Positions 25,623-33,568 of a stretch of 62,706 bases of DNA are shown here, piece after piece. The DNA comes from Fundidesulfovibrio magnetotacticus (lineage in GTDB: Bacteria > Desulfobacterota > Desulfovibrionia > Desulfovibrionales > Desulfovibrionaceae): positions 1 through 62,706 of the forward strand of contig NZ_BLTE01000020.1 in assembly GCF_013019105.1 (NCBI RefSeq), in the 5' to 3' direction. The notes beneath the pieces were generated by a model, which saw only the letters and a list, made by a program, of their open reading frames with translations, was not told the DNA's origin and made no database searches. How positions within the stretch are numbered: the first letter of the stretch is position 1; each line of letters opens with the position of its first letter. The position numbers and the translations under genes were made by a program.

Positions 25623-26045
25623 ATGCCCCGAAGCTACCTCGACGACGTGCGCAGGCCCGGCCAGACGGTCAATCCCCTCTTCGCCTTCCTGGGCGTGAAA
25701 CCCGTGGCCCTGGAGCGCGAGCGCGCCGTGCTGGAGCTGCCCTTCCGGCCCGAGTTCGTGCAGGGCGGCGGCGTGATGGCCGGCGGGCTCCTGGCCGCGC
25801 TGGCCGACGAGGCCATGGCCCACGTGGTGCTGGCGAACCTGGAGCCGGGACGGCGCACCGCCACGGTGGAGATGAGCGTTCGCTACTTTCGCCCCGTGCT
25901 AGAGGGCGCGCTCACGGCCACGGCGGAGCTTGTCCACGCGGGGCGGCGCATCGTGAGCGTGGAGGCCCAGGTGCGCGACGCGGCCGGACGCCTTGCGGCC
26001 AAGGCTTCGGGATCGTTCTTCATCTTGGAACCCAAGGCCCCTTGA
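25623..26045 (+). CDS. PaaI-type hotdog thioesterase
   Basis: 140 residues. It has the hotdog-fold core of the PaaI/YdiI acyl-CoA thioesterase family: FVQGGGVMAGGLLAALADEA at about 43-62 (catalytic-loop Gly-Gly and Asp/Glu) and TVEMSVRYFRPVLEGALTA at about 81-99. It would hydrolyse an acyl- or aryl-CoA; the substrate is not evident. It lies 45 bases after the sensor kinase gene and has a GC-rich hairpin after it. Confidence 0.85.
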   Translation: MPRSYLDDVRRPGQTVNPLFAFLGVKPVALERERAVLELPFRPEFVQGGGVMAGGLLAALADEAMAHVVLANLEPGRRTATVEMSVRYFRPVLEGALTATAELVHAGRRIVSVEAQVRDAAGRLAAKASGSFFILEPKAP

Positions 26046-26054
26046 CGTGAAGAA

Positions 26055-26080
26055 GCCCCCGTCCTTGCAGGGCGGGGGCC
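26055..26080. terminator. GC-rich hairpin between convergent genes
   Basis: GCCCCCG(T)CC and GG(G)CGGGGGC form a stem around TTGCA, followed by GGTTT. It lies between the thioesterase gene and the convergent stress-protein gene and could stop transcription from either side. The T tract is poor. Confidence 0.5.
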
Positions 26081-26118
26081 GGTTTCACGGGAGGGTCAGG
26101 CGGGAGGTCTCCGACGGG

Positions 26119-26589
26119 TCAGGCCGGGAAGCCGTCCTCGGCGGGGGCGGGGCGGTTGCGCTTGGGAGGCTCGCCCCAGCGCAGCACCAGCACCGAGCAG
26201 AAGGCGTGGGTCACCACCTTGCTGGCCACGCTGCCGATCAGGAAACGGTCCAGGCCGGACTTGGCCCGGCTGCCCATGACGATCACGTCCGGGTGCTCCT
26301 CCTCGGCCAACGCGAGGATGGCGTCGGCCGCCGAGGGTCCTTCTTCCAGCACGGCGCGCGCCGCCACCCCGGTGTCCCTGGCCCTGGCCAGGGCCAGGTC
26401 CAGGACCTTGCGGCCCTCGGAGCGCAACATGTCCTGGAAGTCGGTGGAGACGCCCTCCCCGAAGTCGATGAAGTCCTCCACCACGGTGACGAAGACCAGT
26501 TCGGCCTTCTGCCACGTGGCCAGCTCCAGGGCGTTTTCGAGCACCCTGGGGGCCTGGTCGGAACGATCGAGGCAAGCGAGCACTTTCAT
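26119..26589 (-). CDS. Universal stress protein (UspA family)
   Basis: 156 residues from the ATG at 26589, chosen for the AGGAGG 6 bases upstream; the frame continues further but without family sequence. It starts MKVLACLDRSDQAPRVLENA and has the ATP-binding signature GSRAKSGLDRFLIGSVASKV (G-2x-G-9x-G-S) at about 111-130. It is a single-domain cytoplasmic stress protein, likely ATP-binding. It is followed upstream by aroK on the same strand with an 83-base gap. Confidence 0.93.
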   Translation of the reverse strand: MKVLACLDRSDQAPRVLENALELATWQKAELVFVTVVEDFIDFGEGVSTDFQDMLRSEGRKVLDLALARARDTGVAARAVLEEGPSAADAILALAEEEHPDVIVMGSRAKSGLDRFLIGSVASKVVTHAFCSVLVLRWGEPPKRNRPAPAEDGFPA

Positions 26590-26672
26590 GGCGGGCCTCC
26601 TCCCGGCCTGGGCCGGGGGTTTATGGGCTCCGGCCCACACCGGGCCGGTTCGCTTGCGGGGGCGCGGCGCGT

Positions 26673-27203
26673 CTATTCGGACCAGTCGGCCAGTTCCCGG
26701 GCGAGCCTTTCGGCAAGCTCTTCCAGCGGGCGGTCCGGGGCCACCAGGTGGGCGCAGGCCAGGTAGTAGGGTTCGCGCTCGCGCACGGTCTTGCGCACTT
26801 CGTCCTCGAGGTTGAGGTCGGTCAGGGCGGGGCGCTGGGCGGGCTTGAGTTCCGCCATGAGGCGTTCCACGACTTTTTCGGGGTCGGCCTGGAGGTAGAC
26901 CACCACGCCCTCGGCCAGGATTTCCCGGTTGCGCGCCTTGAGCGTGGCCCCGCCGCCAGTGGCAACCACGTGGCCCGGGGTCGCGGCCACGGCGGCCAGC
27001 ACGGTGGTCTCCAGCTCCCGGAAACTGTCCCAGCCCTCGGATTCCACCACGTCGGCGATGGTGCGTCCGGTGGTCTCCACGAATTCGTCGTCCAGGTCCA
27101 CGAAGGGTCGGCCCAGGGACTGGGCCAGCATCCGGCCCACGGTGGTCTTGCCGCAGGCTCGCGGACCCACGAGATAGATGTTCTTTTCTTCGGAAACGGC
27201 CAT
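26673..27203 (-). CDS. aroK: Shikimate kinase
   Basis: 176 residues. The ATG at 27203 is preferred because GGGAGGAG precedes it; upstream in-frame ATGs add only a short basic leader. The P-loop is GPRACGKTT (about residues 13-21), followed by VDLDDEF (shikimate-binding Asp) and VVATGGGATL (shikimate-binding GGG). It phosphorylates shikimate in chorismate synthesis. No other aro gene is nearby. It is divergent from trmJ. Confidence 0.93.
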   Translation of the reverse strand: MAVSEEKNIYLVGPRACGKTTVGRMLAQSLGRPFVDLDDEFVETTGRTIADVVESEGWDSFRELETTVLAAVAATPGHVVATGGGATLKARNREILAEGVVVYLQADPEKVVERLMAELKPAQRPALTDLNLEDEVRKTVREREPYYLACAHLVAPDRPLEELAERLARELADWSE

Positions 27204-27287
27204 GCGCTCCTCCCTCTCCATGCTATAACACCGCCGCCCTTGCATGCCAAGCCGCGCGGGGCTAATGGTCCGGCGCCGGGAGGATTT

Positions 27288-28064
27288 ATGCTGAACAACC
27301 TTGGAGTGGTGCTGTTTCGCCCGAAATTTTCCGAGAACGTGGGGAGCGCCGCGCGGGCCATGGCCAACATGGGCTGCCGGGACCTTGTGCTGGTGGACCC
27401 CCAGGACTTCGATCCGGGCCGCGCGCGCGCCCTGGCCACGGCCAAGGGGCAGGAGATCCTGGAGACCATGCGCGTGGTCCCGGACCTGGCCCAGGCCCTG
27501 GCCCCCTACGAGGCCGTCTACGGCACCACGGCCCGCACGGGCGGATGGCGCAAGGGCCTGCTCACGGCCGAGACGGCCGCGCGCCGGGGCGTGGAGACCC
27601 TGCGCCAGGGCGGACGCGTGGCCCTGCTCTTCGGCCCCGAGGACAAGGGCCTGACCAACGACGAAACCAAGGTCTGCTCACGCCTGGTGACCATCCCCAC
27701 CGACGCCGAGGCCACCTCGCTCAACCTGGCCCAGGCGGCGCTCCTGGTGCTCTACGAGTTCCTGAAGGCCTCCCGGGCCACGCCCGCACCGGCGGCCTTC
27801 GAGCCTGGATCGCGCCAGGCGACCTTCGACGAGCGCGAGTCCCTTTTCGCGGCCCTGCGCGAGACGCTCCTGGCCGTGGACTTCCTCAAGGCCGACAACC
27901 CCGACTACTGGATGCTCCCCGTGCGCTCCTTCGTGGAACGCATCCGCCTGAAGCGCGCGGAGTTCAACCTGCTCATGGGCGTGTGCCGACAGGTGCGCTG
28001 GGCCGTGGGCCAGCGGGACAAGGCCCAGCCCGGGCAGGGCCGGGACGGGCAGGGCGCGGCCTAG
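27288..28064 (+). CDS. trmJ: tRNA (cytidine/uridine-2'-O-)-methyltransferase TrmJ
   Basis: 258 residues from the ATG at 27288 (GGGAGGATTT upstream). It is a SPOUT-family enzyme: N-terminal VVLFRPKFSENVGSAARAMA, then LLFGPEDKGLTNDETKVCSR and IPTDAEATSLNLAQAALLVL, the three knot motifs binding SAM. It methylates the 2'-OH of nucleotide 32 in tRNA anticodon loops. Its TAG shares the CTAG at 28061-28064 with the stop of the convergent aldolase-family gene. Confidence 0.93.
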   Translation: MLNNLGVVLFRPKFSENVGSAARAMANMGCRDLVLVDPQDFDPGRARALATAKGQEILETMRVVPDLAQALAPYEAVYGTTARTGGWRKGLLTAETAARRGVETLRQGGRVALLFGPEDKGLTNDETKVCSRLVTIPTDAEATSLNLAQAALLVLYEFLKASRATPAPAAFEPGSRQATFDERESLFAALRETLLAVDFLKADNPDYWMLPVRSFVERIRLKRAEFNLLMGVCRQVRWAVGQRDKAQPGQGRDGQGAA

Positions 28065-29227
28065 CCCCCCAGGGCCTCCACGCGCCGGAAGTATTCCTCC
28101 CGGCAGAAGTTCTCCACCTCCAGGAGCGTGGCGAAGGGCGTGCGGAAGTCCTCTTCCCCCACGGCGAAGAGGCCGTGCCCGTGCACGATCACGCCCGGGC
28201 GGCCCTTCATGGCCGGGGGCAGGGTGTTCACCAGCCCCTTCGGCCCCGTGCCCACCTCGCCCGGCACCACGGGCACGTCCGCCACGAAGCGCTCCTCGGA
28301 GCATTCCACGTGGCAGCGGCCGCGCGCGGGGCAGTCCGGCTTGGGGCAGTCCATGGAGAGGATCACCGCGAAGCGCGGGTGTCCGTGCAGGATGGCCCGG
28401 CCCCCGGCCCCCAGGATCACCCCCTGGTGGGCCATGAGCTCCGAGGAGGCCGTGAGCCCCGCGCAGGAAGAGCCGTCCAGGGGGCAAGGGTCCACGCAGT
28501 CGGCCAGTTCGTCCAGGGAGGAGCCGGTCTGGCTGATGTGCAGCACGTCGTCCAGGCAGTAGGAGATGTTGCCGAAGAAGGAGTCCACCAACCCGTAGTC
28601 CACGGTGGCCTTGCCCGCCTGGACGATGGCGCGCAGCGCGGCCTCGGGCGTGGCGAAGGGGCCTTTGTCCAGGTCGGGCAGGTCGCGGCGCAGGGCGGGC
28701 AGGTGCTCCCGGACCTTGCGGAAGGCCTGGCGGTAGCCCTCGTCAAGCGCACCGGCGCGGGCGAGGTCCAGGTAGTCGGCGAAGAACTTCACGAAGCAGG
28801 CGAAGCAGACCGAACAGGCGCTCACGAAGGCCTGCTCCGGGCTCACCACGCCGTGGGCCGCCACGCCCCGGCCGGGCACGATCACGGACTTGCGCCGCCG
28901 CAGGGCCAGGGCCAGGGCCTCGGCCGTGAACTCCCGGGCCACGGGCAGGTCGTGGAAGAAGGTGCGGGTCTCGCAGTCGCTGGGCCGGATGGAGCCCCCG
29001 GACCGCCCGGCCAGGAAGTCCACCAGGGTGGCGTAGGGCTCGGCCAGGGGCAGGAAGAGCAGGGAGTTGATGCTCATCAGCTCGAACACTCTGGCCAGCA
29101 CCGGGGCCTCGGGGGCCTCGCGGCTGAAGACCAATTGGTCGTCCAGGGCGGCCAGCAGGGGCTGCCCGGGCAGGGTGAGGCGCGCGGCCGCAAGCTTGGC
29201 GGCGTACTTGTCCAGCAGGCGTTTCAT
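28061..29227 (-). CDS. Class II aldolase/adducin family protein with a long N-terminal domain
   Basis: 388 residues. The C-terminal aldolase domain (about 200-388) has HGHPRFAVILSM near 280 and HGHGLFAVGEED near 348, which supply the metal-binding histidines. Standard fuculose-type aldolases are about 215 residues. Here about 190 extra N-terminal residues are present, containing CSVCFACF near 138. Cysteine-rich insertions (CVDPCPLDGSSC and DCPKPDCPARGRCHVEC) sit inside the aldolase domain and could bind metal. The substrate is unknown. It lies 39 bases downstream of the diguanylate cyclase gene on the same strand. Confidence 0.8.
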   Translation of the reverse strand: MKRLLDKYAAKLAAARLTLPGQPLLAALDDQLVFSREAPEAPVLARVFELMSINSLLFLPLAEPYATLVDFLAGRSGGSIRPSDCETRTFFHDLPVAREFTAEALALALRRRKSVIVPGRGVAAHGVVSPEQAFVSACSVCFACFVKFFADYLDLARAGALDEGYRQAFRKVREHLPALRRDLPDLDKGPFATPEAALRAIVQAGKATVDYGLVDSFFGNISYCLDDVLHISQTGSSLDELADCVDPCPLDGSSCAGLTASSELMAHQGVILGAGGRAILHGHPRFAVILSMDCPKPDCPARGRCHVECSEERFVADVPVVPGEVGTGPKGLVNTLPPAMKGRPGVIVHGHGLFAVGEEDFRTPFATLLEVENFCREEYFRRVEALGG

Positions 29228-29266
29228 GAAGACTCCGGCGCGGCGTGGGGCCGCGAGGGGTTGCGG

Positions 29267-30658
29267 CTAGGCGGCCACCCGGTTGCGGCCTTCCCGTTTG
29301 GCCCGGTAGAGGCGTTCGTCGGCGGCCTTGCAGACCTCTTCGGCGTCCTGGCCGTCGGGGCCGAACTGGGCCGCGCCGATGCTCACGGTGAGGCGCGGCG
29401 ACCCGCCGCCGGAGCGCACGTCCAGGCGTTCCACGGCCAGGCGCAGGCGCTCGGCCGTGTGGGCCGCCTCGGGGAGCGCCGCGCCCGGCAGCACCGCCAG
29501 GAACTCCTCTCCGCCCAGGCGGCCGAAGAGGTCGTGGGCGCGCAGACCGGCATGCACGCATCCGGCGAAGGCCACCAGGGCCGCGTCCCCGGCCTGATGG
29601 CCGAAGGTGTCGTTGATGCGCTTGAAGTGGTCCAGGTCCATGGAGAGCACGGAAAGGGGCGCCCCGGTGCGGCGCGCCCGCGAGACCTCGACATCCAGGC
29701 GGGCCAGGAGGTCCCGGCGGTTGCTCACGCCGGTGAGGGGGTCGGTGGCGGCCAGGTTCTCCAACTGTTCGTTGGCGGTCTTCAGGCGCTCCAGGGCGCA
29801 CAGGGCGGTCTGGTTGGCCGCCTCGAGGCGGCGCATGATCTCCTCTTGCCCGTAGATGCCAGAAAGGGTGCGCGTGGTCAGGAAGGCCCGCGCAACGCCG
29901 TGGCTGAGCACCACGAAGCCCGTGCCGAACACGGCGTGGGCCATCCACCACTGGTGGTTCCAGGGCCGGGCCAGCAGGAAGCCCAGGGAGGCCTGGGCGA
30001 AGAAGGCCAGGGAGAGGCAGTAGAGCTGCATCATGGGCGAGCGCAGGCCCCGGCGCACGATGAGGACGATGCTCGAAAGGTAGCACGCCATGGCGCAGAC
30101 CTCCACGGCCTGCAACAGGAGCCTGCCCCCGGGGAGGGAGCGGCCCAGCGCGTCGAGCAGCAGATCGAGCAGGGCGAAACCCGCCAGCCAGCCGCCCCAG
30201 AAGAGCAGGCCGCCGCGTCGCTCCGGGGGATCGGCCGGTTCGCCGTAGACCAGCAGGCCCTTGAGCAACAGACCCGCCATCACCAGTCGGGCCACCGGCC
30301 CGTAGATCAGGAAGAGGGCCATGTGGTGCGAGGAGGCCCGGGTGTAGACGCCGTGCAGGGCGTACACCGCCGTGAAGCCCAGGAAGGCCAGGGCCAGCCA
30401 GCGCAGCACCGGCTCGCCGGAGGCGCGGTGGCACAGCCACGTTACAAGGCTGACGAAGGCGCTGGTGGCGATGGCCAGGGCGATGGCCAGCTCGTGGACG
30501 GCGTGGCTGTCGAAGAGCAGGTCCGGGTCCTGGAACCATTGGAGATAGAGCACGGCCGCCAGGGGCGCGAGGGCCAGGCTGACGGCCAGCATGCGAAGAT
30601 AGAGCCGGGTGAGCCGTTCCATGAGGACACCGGCGCCGGGGAAACCGCTTGCGGGCAT
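29267..30658 (-). CDS. Diguanylate cyclase with multi-span membrane sensor
   Basis: 463 residues from the ATG at 30658 (AAGGAG upstream); a later ATG at 30622 lacks a ribosome binding site. About seven hydrophobic segments cover residues 15-245, then a short coiled linker. The GGDEF domain covers about 290-460: DPLTGVSNRRDLL, DLDHFKRINDTFGH and the active site GRLGGEEF (GGEEF). RAHD lies five residues before GGEEF and forms a complete inhibitory I-site. It makes c-di-GMP; a PilZ protein and MotAB are encoded in this window. Confidence 0.92.
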   Translation of the reverse strand: MPASGFPGAGVLMERLTRLYLRMLAVSLALAPLAAVLYLQWFQDPDLLFDSHAVHELAIALAIATSAFVSLVTWLCHRASGEPVLRWLALAFLGFTAVYALHGVYTRASSHHMALFLIYGPVARLVMAGLLLKGLLVYGEPADPPERRGGLLFWGGWLAGFALLDLLLDALGRSLPGGRLLLQAVEVCAMACYLSSIVLIVRRGLRSPMMQLYCLSLAFFAQASLGFLLARPWNHQWWMAHAVFGTGFVVLSHGVARAFLTTRTLSGIYGQEEIMRRLEAANQTALCALERLKTANEQLENLAATDPLTGVSNRRDLLARLDVEVSRARRTGAPLSVLSMDLDHFKRINDTFGHQAGDAALVAFAGCVHAGLRAHDLFGRLGGEEFLAVLPGAALPEAAHTAERLRLAVERLDVRSGGGSPRLTVSIGAAQFGPDGQDAEEVCKAADERLYRAKREGRNRVAA

Positions 30659-30720
30659 GGGCACTCCTTGCGGTGGTATTCCGACCGGCATGATCGTGTA
30701 TTTCGAGGCGGAAGGAAACA

Positions 30721-30734
30721 GGAAATATTCCTTG
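30721..30734 (-). promoter_or_regulatory. 14-base motif upstream of the diguanylate cyclase gene, shared with 40644-40657
   Basis: On the minus strand this reads CAAGGAATATTTCC, 63-76 bases before the cyclase start. The identical 14-mer lies upstream of the 40787 gene on the plus strand. In DNA this GC-rich an AT-rich exact match is unlikely by chance, so it may be a shared operator or promoter part. Confidence 0.35.
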
Positions 30735-30741
30735 CGCTGGA

Positions 30742-32526
30742 TTATTTCCGCAATAAGGAGCGAGCGGAGTCCAAAAAGCGTTCGTAGCTCTCCTCCAGAC
30801 CCAGCTGCCGGGCCTTCTCGGGGGTGGGCAGGCCCTCGGGGGTGAGGCCGCGCACGGCGTAGTATTTGGCCCGGGCTTCCAGGAACTCCTCGCGGGGCAC
30901 GGGGCGGATGTCCGGGCCCAGCCCCCCCTGGCCGGGGGGGGCGAAGAAGCGGCCGGGGATGTCGTCGTGGACGCTGTTGAAGCCCAGCCGGGCGTTGAGG
31001 ATGCGCTCCCGGTAGTAGATGCGCTCGCCCCTGGCCAGCAGGGAGTGGGCCGTGTAGGGCTCGCCCGTGGCGGCCTGGAGGGCGGCGGCGTACTCCTCCA
31101 GGGAGGCCGCGAAGAAGATGAACTTGCAGGCCGTGAGGGAATCCACCATGGCCCCGGCGTCTTCGGAAATCTTGATGATGCGCGCCTTGCCCTGGAAGCT
31201 GAAGCGGTCCGTGGCCACGGGTTTGCGCAGGATCTCGTGGCTCACGGGGTAGGCGCGCAGGTGGCAGCCGCCGCGCGTGGAGAGGGCGTAGGCCAGGCCC
31301 ATGCCGTAGGCCCCCCGCGGGTCGTAGGCGGGCAGCTCCATGCCCTTGACGGCCATGGCCGCCTCCGGCCGCCCCGCCCCGGCGGCGTAGCGGGCAGCGC
31401 CCAGGGCCAGCAGGGGTTCGCGCCCTCGTCCGATGGCCTCGATGGTCTCCAGCACGTCCCGGGGCGTGGGGCGCTTCCCTTCGATCTCCGCACGGCAGGC
31501 CAGGGTGACGGCCGTGGAGATGGTGTCCATGCCCAGGTCGTTGCACAGGGCGTTGGCGGCCACCACGAGCTCCATGTCCGTGAGGCCCAGAAGGGCGGTG
31601 AAGTGGGACATGGTCTCGAATTCGGGCATGGAGCGGCCGTCGGCCGCCACCTTCTTGCACTGGATGTGGCAGCCCTTGCAGCCGTGCTTCGTGGTGCGGA
31701 AGGCCTCCTTGAAACGCACGGCGTTGAGCTGCGGGGCATGCTCGAAGCGGGAGGCCCGGAAGTTGTCGGTGGGCATCATGCGCCGCGAGTCCATGAGGTC
31801 GTAGAGCGCGCCCGTGCCGAAGCAGGAGAAGCCGTGCCCGCCCGAGAGCACCGGCGAGGCCGCCACCAGCCGGAAGATGTCCTCCCTGGCCTTCTTGAGC
31901 GCCGCCGGGTCGGCCACGGACACCCGGCCGACGCCCGACACGGCCAGGTACTTGAGGTTCTTGGCCGCCAGGCAAAGCCCCAGGCCGCCGCGCCCAAAGG
32001 CGTGGTGTTCGTCCACCATCACCGAGGAGAAGAGCACCCCGTTCTCGGCCGCCGGACCGGTCACGGCCAGCGATCCCTTGGGGTCCACGGCCGAGCGGAC
32101 CTCGCCGCGCGTTGCCCCGGCCAGGGCCGAGGCGTCCGCCACGCGGGCCTGGCCTTCCTCCACCACCAAGCCCACGGGGCGCTCGGAGCGGCCCGTGAAC
32201 ACGATGCCGTCCAGCCCGGCCTTCTTGAGCTGCGTTCCCAGGCTGCCGCCCACGGAGGCGTCGCAGAAGGCCCCCGTGAGGGGCGAGCGCGAGGCCATGC
32301 AGGCCCGCCCGGACGTGGGGGCCACCGTGGCCGTGAGCGGCCCGGCGAAGAGGCACACGGGCATGTCCGGGTGGTCCCAGGGCAGGTGGACGTAAGGGTC
32401 GAGAAAACGTCCGGCCAGGCCCCTGCCGCCGATGTCCTGCCGGGCGGCCTCGGGGTCCAGGGGTTCGCGGACGGCGCTCCCCGTGGAGAGGTCCACCCGC
32501 AAGACGTTTCCCATCCATCCGTTCAT
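30742..32526 (-). CDS. aor: Aldehyde:ferredoxin oxidoreductase, tungsten-pterin type
   Basis: 594 residues, typical AOR length. It oxidises aldehydes to acids with ferredoxin, using a tungsten-bispterin and a [4Fe-4S] cluster. The start MNGWMGNVLRVDLSTG and the N-terminal pterin domain (SVMVDEHHAFGRGGLGLCLA) are typical. GCKGCHIQCKK near 290 gives three cluster cysteines, and the fourth is in DSLTACKF near 495. The cofactor would be supplied by the tupABC-mob genes at 19.6-24.0 kb. The ATG at 32526 has no clear Shine-Dalgarno. Confidence 0.9.
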   Translation of the reverse strand: MNGWMGNVLRVDLSTGSAVREPLDPEAARQDIGGRGLAGRFLDPYVHLPWDHPDMPVCLFAGPLTATVAPTSGRACMASRSPLTGAFCDASVGGSLGTQLKKAGLDGIVFTGRSERPVGLVVEEGQARVADASALAGATRGEVRSAVDPKGSLAVTGPAAENGVLFSSVMVDEHHAFGRGGLGLCLAAKNLKYLAVSGVGRVSVADPAALKKAREDIFRLVAASPVLSGGHGFSCFGTGALYDLMDSRRMMPTDNFRASRFEHAPQLNAVRFKEAFRTTKHGCKGCHIQCKKVAADGRSMPEFETMSHFTALLGLTDMELVVAANALCNDLGMDTISTAVTLACRAEIEGKRPTPRDVLETIEAIGRGREPLLALGAARYAAGAGRPEAAMAVKGMELPAYDPRGAYGMGLAYALSTRGGCHLRAYPVSHEILRKPVATDRFSFQGKARIIKISEDAGAMVDSLTACKFIFFAASLEEYAAALQAATGEPYTAHSLLARGERIYYRERILNARLGFNSVHDDIPGRFFAPPGQGGLGPDIRPVPREEFLEARAKYYAVRGLTPEGLPTPEKARQLGLEESYERFLDSARSLLRK

Positions 32527-32599
32527 GGGGCCGGTTGATACGCGCCAGCCGGGAAGCGGGCAACCCCAAAATTGTCGCGCCCCGGCAAGTGGGCACGCC

Positions 32600-32627
32600 T
32601 AAAGTTCCGGGTCCGCTCGGCCGATAA
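32600..32627 (+). promoter_or_regulatory. FliA (sigma-28)-type promoter for the 32646 gene
   Basis: TAAAGTTC (32600-32607) and a perfect GCCGATAA (32620-32627). The consensus is TAAAGTTT-N11-GCCGATAA; here the spacer is one base longer. The start codon is 18 bases downstream, leaving a very short leader. Confidence 0.75.
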
Positions 32628-32645
32628 CGCGGCTGGAGACACCCC

Positions 32646-33425
32646 ATGAACATCGGCCCGCTGAGCGGTTCGCTCTTCGGGGCGGCGACGCCCGTCCGCC
32701 CGTACATCCCCCTCAAGACCGGGGCCGTGGAGGCCTTTGCCGACGAGATCGCCCGGCGCGCCTCCCAGACGCCCGCGGCCGAGGGGGCCGAACGGAGCGT
32801 GGGCGGCGAGGGGCTCTCCAGCGCCGTGGAGGACGCCGTGGACTACGTTCGCGAGCGCCACGGCGACCAGGCCGCCCGGGCCGTGATGGGCATCGTGCTC
32901 TCGCGCGCGGGCGACGGCCCCGTCAGCGAGGACGCCCTGGGCCAGGGCTTCGTGGACGCCCTTGAGTTCATCGACCGCCAGTTCGGCGTCGCATCCGGCG
33001 ACCAGGCCATCGCCCGCTTCAACGGCGCGCTCAACAAGGCCATCAACGGCTTCTACCAGAACGGCCACGAAGAATCCTTCATGGTCCAGGGCGCGGAACA
33101 GGCCTCCCAGGGCGTGGCCGTGGCCACCAACATCGCCGTCTCGGGGCTGGCCGGGAACTTCGCGGACCAGCAGGACGACCAGGATTCCTCGCTCCTGGAA
33201 CAGGCCCTGGAGAACACCGAGGCCTTCCTGGCCGCCGGGAAGGAAGAGGAATACCCCCTCACGCCCGGCGGGACCGATCCCCTCGATGCGGCCCTGGATG
33301 CCTCCCCGGCCTCCGCCGCCGGGACCACGGGGCTGGGCCTCGCCCGGCTTGCCTCGCGCAGCCTGTCCGCCTACGCCGGACGCTCCGGCCTCGCCCCGGG
33401 GCTGGTGCTCGACGCCTCGGCCTGA
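32646..33425 (+). CDS. Protein of unknown function under a FliA-like promoter
   Basis: 259 residues, start MNIGPLSGSLFGAATPVRPY. No signal peptide or membrane span. The middle region (about 55-150) is predicted helical (SAVEDAVDYVRERHGDQAAR; DALEFIDRQFGVASGDQAIA). The C-terminal third is Ala/Gly/Pro/Asp-rich and probably flexible. I recognise no family. The promoter suggests expression with late flagellar genes. It could be a secreted or filament-associated accessory protein, or a motility regulator, but neither is shown. Confidence 0.75.
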   Translation: MNIGPLSGSLFGAATPVRPYIPLKTGAVEAFADEIARRASQTPAAEGAERSVGGEGLSSAVEDAVDYVRERHGDQAARAVMGIVLSRAGDGPVSEDALGQGFVDALEFIDRQFGVASGDQAIARFNGALNKAINGFYQNGHEESFMVQGAEQASQGVAVATNIAVSGLAGNFADQQDDQDSSLLEQALENTEAFLAAGKEEEYPLTPGGTDPLDAALDASPASAAGTTGLGLARLASRSLSAYAGRSGLAPGLVLDASA

Positions 33426-33433
33426 TTCCCCCC

Positions 33434-33460
33434 TAAAGCATTTCCAGAAACCGACGATAG
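33434..33460 (+). promoter_or_regulatory. FliA (sigma-28)-type promoter for the 33569 gene
   Basis: TAAA (33434-33437), exactly 15 bases, then GACGATAG (33453-33460), six of eight matches to GCCGATAA at the consensus spacing. The start codon lies about 108 bases downstream. Confidence 0.55.
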
Positions 33461-33568
33461 GCCTTGCAAGGGAGAGGAGATTGCGGTGCGGACCCGCGCC
33501 TACGGGCAGTCCGCGCCGCAATCGGCGGACGAGTGCGTCCGCCGCATCCAGACCAAACGAGGTTCGCC

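Noticed and set aside
27545-30787. A 1080-codon plus-strand open frame over trmJ, the aldolase-family and cyclase genes
   Set aside because: Low-complexity Gly/Gln/Ala translation, no domains, antisense to recognised genes.
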